A DNA stretch of 64,000 bases from Sodalinema lacuna_A (lineage in GTDB: Bacteria > Cyanobacteriota > Cyanobacteriia > Cyanobacteriales > Geitlerinemataceae): positions 89,690 to 153,689 of the forward strand of contig FSSI02000005.1 of assembly GCA_900149785.2 (NCBI GenBank), read 5' to 3'. Below, one piece after another: positions 59,202 to 64,000 of this stretch. The translations under genes were made by a program, and so were the position numbers. The notes beneath the pieces are model-generated. The model had not been told where the DNA came from. It ran no database searches and was given only the letters and a program-made list of their open reading frames with translations. How positions within the stretch are numbered: the first letter of the stretch is position 1; each line of letters opens with the position of its first letter.

Positions 59202-59801
59202 ATGGGTGAGAAACCATTGGATACAAACCTCGACGCTTCTGAGGCGACTCTAGCGGTGCGAATCCGCAATTTTATTGTGGTTACGGTGGCCGCTGTTCTC
59301 AGTGTCTTGATTGTTTTGGCACTTCAGACTCAGGGAACAACGGCCTCTCTGTCTAGCTTAGCGGACAGGTCGGTCCCCTTGGAGGTGGCTTTGGGGAATG
59401 AGCAACCGACGTTTGTGGAATTTTACGCCGATTGGTGTACCAGTTGTCAGGCGATGGCGGGGGATATGGAGGCGTTGCGGGAAGACTATGGCGATCGCGT
59501 CAATTTTGTTATGCTCAACGTCGACAACAGCAAGTGGCTGCCGGAAATGAGCCAATATGAAGTAGATGGTATCCCCCATTTTGTCTTCTTAGATGAGACG
59601 GGAGAGGCGATCGCGCAAACCATTGGCGAACAGCCACGTACGATTGTGGCGGCCAATCTCGAGGCTCTATTGGCCGGAACGCCACTTCCCTATAATCGCC
59701 AAGAGGGTCGCCAGTCTCAGGTGACGGCAGCGCCCAATTTAGGCGCTCAAGGGGATGATCCTCGTCGTCATGGGGCGCAAGTCCAAGAGGGGGTTAAGTG
59801 A
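59202..59801 (+). CDS. txlA: Membrane-anchored thioredoxin-like protein (TxlA/HCF164 type)
   Basis: A 199-residue protein with an N-terminal TM helix (about 23-42) and a thioredoxin domain (about 60-165). The redox motif is Cys79-Thr-Ser-Cys82 in FYADWCTSCQ. HCF164-type proteins face the thylakoid lumen and reduce apocytochromes for cytochrome b6f assembly, receiving electrons from CcdA. The C-terminal 30 residues are polar (GRQSQVTAAPNLG...). Symbol assigned by similarity of layout, so moderate certainty. Confidence 0.8.
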   Translation: MGEKPLDTNLDASEATLAVRIRNFIVVTVAAVLSVLIVLALQTQGTTASLSSLADRSVPLEVALGNEQPTFVEFYADWCTSCQAMAGDMEALREDYGDRVNFVMLNVDNSKWLPEMSQYEVDGIPHFVFLDETGEAIAQTIGEQPRTIVAANLEALLAGTPLPYNRQEGRQSQVTAAPNLGAQGDDPRRHGAQVQEGVK

Positions 59802-59848
59802 GGCTTAGAGAGGCTTAGGAGAGGCTTAGGAGAGGCTTAGAGGGGCTT
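59800..59848. repeat. 11-bp tandem repeat between convergent genes
   Basis: GAGGCTTAGGA-type units repeat four to five times at 59800, 59810, 59821 and 59832, beginning in the TxlA-like stop codon and ending at the SDR stop. Confidence 0.85.
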
Positions 59849-60644
59849 ACTCGCCGCTTGTCGTGGGCGGGCGAAACTGCTCACCTACGACTTTGGCGAG
59901 GGTATCTCGGGGTAAGAGACGGGGAAGGCTGGTGATGATGTGGTTGGCCCAGCCTCCGACGACGGCACTGCCATGATCGCGTTTCATGGCCTGGAGGGAT
60001 TCGGCAACCACTGAGGTGACTTTGGCCATGGCGGGGGCGGAACTGGATGAGTCGGATTGGGGAAATCCGGCAGTTTGGTTGAACTGAGTTTCGGTGGGGC
60101 CAGGACAAATGGCCATCACCTGCACTCCAAAGGCTTGGTTTTCTGCCCAGAGTGCCTCGCTGAAGCTGAGAACGAAGGCTTTGCTGGCGGCGTAGAGGGC
60201 GAGATAGGGGATGGGTTGGAACCCGGCAATGGAGCCGATGTTGAGGATGGTTCCTGAGTGGCGCGATCGCATTGGTTGTAAGAACTGATGGGTTAAATCG
60301 GCCAGGGCGATGATGTTGAGTTGCATCAGGCCTAAGAGTTTACTGCGATCGCCTTCGGCAAAGTCTCCGTAGTCACCAAAGCCGGCATTGTTGATGAGGA
60401 GATCAATCTGGAGTTGGCGATCGCAGGTGTGTTGATATAACTGACTCGGGGCGTTCGGTTCAGTTAAATCTAGGGGCATCACCTCCACCTCAATGCTATA
60501 ACTTTGGCGCAGTTGGGCGGCTAGACTCGCTAGGGCCGCGTGCGATCGCGCGGTGAGGACTAAGTCATAGCCTTGAGGGGCAAGTTGGCGGGCAAATTCG
60601 GCACCGATTCCTGAGGATGCGCCGGTAATTAAGGCTCTAGGCAT
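59847..60644 (-). CDS. Short-chain dehydrogenase/reductase
   Basis: A 265-residue SDR. The cofactor motif TGASSGIG is at 7-14, NNAGFGDYG follows, and the catalytic YAASK carries Tyr and Lys, with the Ser in NIGSIAG. An Arg in LTARS after the second strand suggests NADPH preference. It resembles the DltE/YqjQ-like classical SDRs, for which the substrate is unknown. It is followed upstream by the TPR gene on the same strand (26-base gap). Confidence 0.9.
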   Translation of the reverse strand: MPRALITGASSGIGAEFARQLAPQGYDLVLTARSHAALASLAAQLRQSYSIEVEVMPLDLTEPNAPSQLYQHTCDRQLQIDLLINNAGFGDYGDFAEGDRSKLLGLMQLNIIALADLTHQFLQPMRSRHSGTILNIGSIAGFQPIPYLALYAASKAFVLSFSEALWAENQAFGVQVMAICPGPTETQFNQTAGFPQSDSSSSAPAMAKVTSVVAESLQAMKRDHGSAVVGGWANHIITSLPRLLPRDTLAKVVGEQFRPPTTSGE

Positions 60645-60670
60645 GGGATTGCGACGGTTTCGATGTAGGC

Positions 60671-61090
60671 TTAGCTGGTTTTGGCGAGTTTACGGGCTTT
60701 GAGGGCCTGTAACTGCGATCGCAGTTGCTCTAAGGCCTCGGGGCGATCGGCGTCGGCGTAGCATTGACTGGCTTTGAGAAGATTCTCGACGGCTTTGTCG
60801 TCTTGGCGGAGGTTGGCGAAGGCCAATCCCCGGTTGTGATAGGCTTCGGCATGGTTGGGGTGCGATCGTAATGCTCTCTCAAAGGCGGCGATCGCTTGAG
60901 CATACTCCCCCGCCGTAAAGGCCTGACAACCCGCCTCGAACGCTTCCCCCAATTTCTCCTGAGCCGGAATCGGCGTCACAAATAATACAGCCCGACTCCC
61001 ACCGCCAGCATAAGCCCAGACCATCACGCCCATGCCGGCAATGGCAACCGCCAGAAGTAGGAAAAATCCGAAAAATTGCTGAATTTCCAC
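60671..61090 (-). CDS. Membrane-anchored TPR protein
   Basis: A 139-residue protein. A hydrophobic helix (about 9-30) at the N-terminus, then a tetratricopeptide region (about 45-120): AFEAGCQAFTAGEYAQAIAAFERAL and AEAYHNRGLAFANLRQDDKAVENL. It probably acts as a protein-binding scaffold. The frame begins with GTG at 61090 and has no clear ribosome site, so the start is uncertain. Followed by the SDR gene. Confidence 0.78.
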   Translation of the reverse strand: MEIQQFFGFFLLLAVAIAGMGVMVWAYAGGGSRAVLFVTPIPAQEKLGEAFEAGCQAFTAGEYAQAIAAFERALRSHPNHAEAYHNRGLAFANLRQDDKAVENLLKASQCYADADRPEALEQLRSQLQALKARKLAKTS

Positions 61091-61230
61091 ACTGAATTTC
61101 TACAGAGACTCCCAAGTTTAGGGTCACTTAAGGGCGACCCGGTTGTTCTTAATTTATCTTAACAAACTTTGGCCTCGCTCCAACTCCCCCCAAACAACAT
61201 CCTGAAATAACATCCTGAAAAATGGCACAG

Positions 61231-61267
61231 AAAAAACGGGCTAACCCGTTCAGTTCAGGTTAGCCCG
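61231..61267 (-). terminator. Terminator of the ycf35-like gene
   Basis: CGGGCTAACC (61237-61246) and GGTTAGCCCG (61258-61267) form a perfect 10-bp stem with an 11-base loop. On the minus strand TTTTTT follows. It lies 25 bases after the stop. Confidence 0.92.
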
Positions 61268-61291
61268 CAAGATTGGGAACGCGCAACGATT

Positions 61292-61645
61292 TTACTTTTG
61301 AACCATCAGTTTGACGTTCGCGTTTTGCAGACCCGGACGGCGGACTTCAGCCAGAGTCTTGTTAACCGCGTACTTCTGATTGATGGAGTTGATCAGTTCC
61401 GTCTGATTGTGTTTCTTAGCAACACCCCAGAGGTCAGCAATGAGGTCAAAGGAGCCGTCGCCATTGCGAGACCAGCCTAAATCGTATTCGCCTTCGAGAA
61501 CCGCCACTAGGTCGGCGCGAACACGTTGACCGTTGTAACCACGCACATCAGCTTCGGTTTTAACATTGATTCCGAGATCACGCAGAGAAGATTTTAAAAC
61601 TTCTGCATCGGTGATTTTGGTGCGCAGGGTGCTAAAGTGAGACAT
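61292..61645 (-). CDS. ycf35: Ycf35-like protein (DUF1257)
   Basis: A 117-residue soluble protein conserved in cyanobacteria and some plastids. The text MSHFSTLRTKITDAEVLK, VRADLVAVLEGEYDLGW and KKHNQTELINSINQKYAV is typical. Its function is unknown. GGAGGAAA lies before the ATG. It is downstream of ycf46 on the same strand, an association often seen, with a strong hairpin between them and a terminator after it. A role in regulating or assisting the photosynthetic apparatus is assumed only from conservation. Confidence 0.9.
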   Translation of the reverse strand: MSHFSTLRTKITDAEVLKSSLRDLGINVKTEADVRGYNGQRVRADLVAVLEGEYDLGWSRNGDGSFDLIADLWGVAKKHNQTELINSINQKYAVNKTLAEVRRPGLQNANVKLMVQK

Positions 61646-61748
61646 GAGAGTTTCCTCCGTGTGGAACTTGGTTTAGAACAACGTGGTTGGTTTAGATAAA
61701 TGACACTTGCGTGTCGTCTGAACAGCTAACCCGTTGGGCTAGCCTCTC

Positions 61749-61773
61749 CCCCCCGAAAGGTGAGTTCGGGGGG
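61749..61773 (-). terminator. GC-rich hairpin between ycf46 and ycf35
   Basis: CCCCCCGAA (61749-61757) and TTCGGGGGG (61765-61773) are perfect 9-bp complements with a 7-base loop, 12 bases after the ycf46 stop. A second small stem (GGCTAGCCC region) follows. No T-run is seen, so it may stabilise an upstream message or attenuate read-through. Confidence 0.45.
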
Positions 61774-61784
61774 AAAGCCTTTGA

Positions 61785-63296
61785 CTACGACTCCATGCGC
61801 TGATAATCAGCCATGGCGGACGCAGCTGGACGCGCTCGCTGTCTTGCCCAATCTCGTAGCGCGGTGACCTGTTCGGTCATGGTTTTGGACAGCGGGAGCG
61901 TGGATTTGACGGCGGCGATAATGTCGAGCTGGGTGAACTCGCGATCTTGGGCAAAGGCCTCATACATCGCGGCGATGGTCGCTTGCTCGATTTCTGCCCC
62001 CGAAAATCCTTCGGAAACTTTTGCCAGTTGATCCAGATCGAAGCGACTGATATCGGTGCGTCGCTTCAGTAAGTGGATGCGGTAAATTTCTTGTCGCTCT
62101 TCTTTGGTGGGTAAATCCACGAAGAAGATTTCATCGAAACGCCCTTTGCGGAGAAATTCTCCAGGGAGGCGTTCAACCCGGTTGGCGGTGGCCATCACGA
62201 ACACAGGGGAGGTTTTCTCCTGCATCCAGGTCAGGAAGGAGCCAAAGATACGGCTTGAGGTTCCACCATCGGAGTCCCCAGAACCGGCTCCCCCGGCGAA
62301 GGCTTTATCCAATTCATCGATGAAGAGGATGGCTGGGGAGATGGACTCGGCTGTTTTCAGCGCATTGCGGAGGTTCGCTTCGGAACGCCCCACCATGGAG
62401 CCGTCATACACCCGACCGAGGTCCAATCGTAGCAGGGGGAGTCCCCAGAGACGAGCGGTGGTTTTGGCAATCATGGATTTACCACAACCGGGAACCCCTA
62501 GGATGAGCATCCCTTTCGGCTGAGGTAAGCCATATTCCCGAGCTTTTTCGGTGAAGGCGTCGGAGCGTTGATGAAGCCAACGTTTGAGTTCCTCGAGTCC
62601 GCCCACCGAGTCAATGGTTTCATCCTCGTCGATGTATTCTAGGATGCCATTGCGCCGAATCAGTTGTTTTTTCTCCGACAGCACAATATCTACTTCGCTT
62701 TCCGTGAGACGGTTGGCGGTGACTTGCGCTTTGCGATAGACTTTTTCGGCCTCGTCCTTCGTGAGTCCTAAGGCGGCTTTGAGCAGCTTTTCACGAGCTT
62801 CGGTGCTGATACGCTTGTTCCGAGAGTCGGCCAACTGTCGAGATAGGACTCGGTTGAGTTCTTTGAGATCGGGAAGGGGAAAGTCTAAGACGACGACTTC
62901 CTTTTCCAACTCAACCGGTACGGTCTGAAGTGGCGACATGAGGATAATGGTTTTATCTGTGCCTCGGAAGTAGGCGATCGCATCTCGAATGGCACGAGTC
63001 ACATTGGGATTTTCGAGAAAGGGATGCAAATCTTTAAAGATATAAATCCCCGGCTCTTTATGGCGAATCACCCAGTCTAACGCCGCTTCTGGGGATAAGG
63101 TGTTGTGAGGATTGGCCCCACCCGATTGACTGTAATCAATCAACCCTTTGGTCGATGTCCAGGTAAAGACCCGACGCTGCGGTTTAACCGACTGTGCAAT
63201 CACCTCGATCGCCTGTTCAGACCGCTCCTCTTCAAAGGTCACGAGGTATATTAAAGGGTATTGAGCTTGGATGAGAATGTTTAGCTCTTCTTTCAT
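61785..63296 (-). CDS. ycf46: Ycf46-like AAA+ ATPase
   Basis: A 503-residue AAA protein of the cyanobacterial/plastid Ycf46 family. An N-terminal domain (about 1-225) is followed by the ATPase: Walker A GVPGCGKS (267-274), Walker B LFIDELDKAF (Asp327-Glu328), sensor 1 ATANRVERLPG, Arg finger region FLRKGRFDE, and GFSGAEIEQ. Homologues have been linked to regulation of photosynthesis and inorganic carbon use. I chose the ATG at 63296 (MKEELNILI). It is between the RHH gene and ycf35 on the same strand. Confidence 0.92.
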   Translation of the reverse strand: MKEELNILIQAQYPLIYLVTFEEERSEQAIEVIAQSVKPQRRVFTWTSTKGLIDYSQSGGANPHNTLSPEAALDWVIRHKEPGIYIFKDLHPFLENPNVTRAIRDAIAYFRGTDKTIILMSPLQTVPVELEKEVVVLDFPLPDLKELNRVLSRQLADSRNKRISTEAREKLLKAALGLTKDEAEKVYRKAQVTANRLTESEVDIVLSEKKQLIRRNGILEYIDEDETIDSVGGLEELKRWLHQRSDAFTEKAREYGLPQPKGMLILGVPGCGKSMIAKTTARLWGLPLLRLDLGRVYDGSMVGRSEANLRNALKTAESISPAILFIDELDKAFAGGAGSGDSDGGTSSRIFGSFLTWMQEKTSPVFVMATANRVERLPGEFLRKGRFDEIFFVDLPTKEERQEIYRIHLLKRRTDISRFDLDQLAKVSEGFSGAEIEQATIAAMYEAFAQDREFTQLDIIAAVKSTLPLSKTMTEQVTALRDWARQRARPAASAMADYQRMES

Positions 63297-63377
63297 AACC
63301 ATCGACCAATGTGAACGGAGCAAATAGGGATTAACAGACTCAAGGTGAAATGCTAACTCAGGGAGTTTAGCGTGATT

Positions 63378-63719
63378 TTAACAGGTCACTAAATCTTCTT
63401 CAGATTCTGAGGACTGCTCCAGGCCAGCGTTGACCTGTTCTACTAAATCACCTTCGAGGATTTCAGAACCTTGCCCAACGGCAACCAGTTCTCCATCTCG
63501 GACGACCGTCTGTGTTTCACAGCTCGGACAACTATAGACTTGATGGGCATGACCCGATACAGCGTCTAAGCTATCAACCACTTCAGGATGTTCGAGAAAA
63601 AATACGAGTGCCTTTTGAGCTAGGGCTGACATGGGTTCCCCGTCAACCGCTGCTCTGATTTTGAGTCGGCGGTGCAGTTCTGAAGATAGATATAACGTTA
63701 CTTTCTGTTTGTCTTGCAT
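63378..63719 (-). CDS. Ribbon-helix-helix protein with a Cys pair (zinc-ribbon-like)
   Basis: A 113-residue protein. The N-terminal segment KVTLYLSSELHRRLKIRAAVDGEPMSALAQKAL is an RHH (CopG/Arc-like) DNA-binding motif. The centre has YSCPSCETQT (Cys64, Cys67), half of a zinc ribbon or hook; the only other cysteine is the last residue (113). An acidic tail follows. It lies 81 bases upstream of ycf46, same strand. It could be an autoregulator of the ycf46-ycf35 unit; a lone antitoxin is less likely since no toxin gene is near. Confidence 0.75.
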   Translation of the reverse strand: MQDKQKVTLYLSSELHRRLKIRAAVDGEPMSALAQKALVFFLEHPEVVDSLDAVSGHAHQVYSCPSCETQTVVRDGELVAVGQGSEILEGDLVEQVNAGLEQSSESEEDLVTC

Positions 63720-63927
63720 TTGATTTCGGGTTGTTCGACCCAGGTATGTTCAACACTCTAAAGACTTTTTCCGGGACTGTCAAGACAGATTGCTGGTTTG
63801 ACGTCATAACTGTAACATTCCGTTACAAAGTAGAGTCAATTTCGAGATCGGCGCAAGGGTCAAACGTCCCCGATTCAGTGTTCTGGCAAGGGTTTCAACC
63901 GGGGAAACCGTTGGTCGTAGTTTTAAC

Positions 63928-64000
63928 TTGACATCCTCCCACGCTAATTCAAAGAATATAGCGTGGGATTCCCACCATTACTGATGAGGTTTCCTCTTTC
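63928..64000 (-). mobile_element. Right end of a second IS200/IS605-type element, continuing past the edge
   Basis: On the minus strand the end reads GGGAATCCCACGCTA ... TAGCGTGGGAGG ATGTCAA, ending near 63928. The 9-bp stem CCCACGCTA (63938-63946)/TAGCGTGGG (63959-63967) is perfect. The layout GAATCCC-hairpin-GGAG/ATGTCAA parallels the right end of the element at 53589-53617. The gene body would lie beyond base 64000 on the minus strand. No tnpB sequence is inside the window. Confidence 0.6.

Noticed and set aside
1..64000. tRNA or rRNA genes
   Set aside because: I scanned intergenic regions for T-loop GGTTCGAATCC-like text and acceptor stems and found none; a tRNAscan-SE run would settle it.

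Overview
The window is chromosomal DNA of a cyanobacterium. The evidence is the frequent HIP1 octamer GCGATCGC, the plant-type [2Fe-2S] ferredoxin, biliverdin reductase, Ycf20/Ycf35/Ycf46 proteins also found in plastids, cyAbrB, a membrane-anchored TxlA/HCF164-like thioredoxin and plant-type glycerate kinase. A probable glucosylglycerol hydrolase suggests a salt-tolerant species. Heptanucleotide tandem repeats and a TnpB element would fit a filamentous non-heterocystous lineage, but that placement is inference.

Layout. 1-9.5 kb: a response regulator cut by the left edge, ispG, a C-terminal processing protease, glycerate kinase, ycf20, a Na+/Ca2+ exchanger, an ArsR-type regulator, accB, efp, a Trp-rich protein coupled to a rhomboid protease, and an Nfu scaffold. 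9.5-20.3 kb: a GH57 enzyme, a 50-bp tandem repeat array containing an undetermined base, a DUF5682 protein, a chemoreceptor, a GltS-like symporter, and then a gene-poor stretch. That stretch holds five GTAC motifs spaced exactly 11 bp apart, an unannotated 44-residue membrane protein, a decayed toxin-antitoxin pair, a retropepsin-like protease, inverted repeats and a candidate small RNA with its own promoter and terminator. 20.3-34 kb: a tRNA dihydrouridine synthase, a PP2C phosphatase, a membrane GTPase, glucosylglycerol hydrolase, and a fermentation locus (phosphoketolase divergent from ldh-pyk-ackA). 34-45 kb: an FHA-fused class A penicillin-binding protein, an OmpR-type regulator, lspA, pyrR, Rrf2 divergent from cyAbrB, a metallo-beta-lactamase-fold hydrolase, ribF, a MoxR ATPase, bvdR and petF. 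45-64 kb: a glycosyltransferase, an alpha/beta hydrolase, a GH15/phosphorylase-kinase-like giant, DUF3122, a lipoprotein, a PrxQ-like peroxiredoxin, a TnpB element, tsaE, a CHASE2-cyclase next to DUF928, a MazG-like hydrolase, a NIL-ferredoxin, the TxlA-like thioredoxin, an SDR, a TPR protein, and an RHH-ycf46-ycf35 string. The right edge enters the 3' end of a second IS200/IS605-like element.

How the genes fit together. Phosphoketolase plus acetate kinase can turn sugar phosphates into acetate and ATP, while pyruvate kinase plus lactate dehydrogenase drain PEP to lactate; together they form a compact dark/anoxic or overflow carbon module. GH57, the GH15-like protein and glucosylglycerol hydrolase concern glucan and compatible-solute turnover but are not linked in one operon. 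Most other genes are housekeeping genes in short or single-gene units, often closed by clear hairpin terminators. I see no tRNA, rRNA, CRISPR array or prophage. The best candidates for something undescribed are the GTAC array with its small membrane protein, the candidate sRNA at about 19.95 kb, and the RHH/zinc-ribbon protein upstream of ycf46-ycf35.
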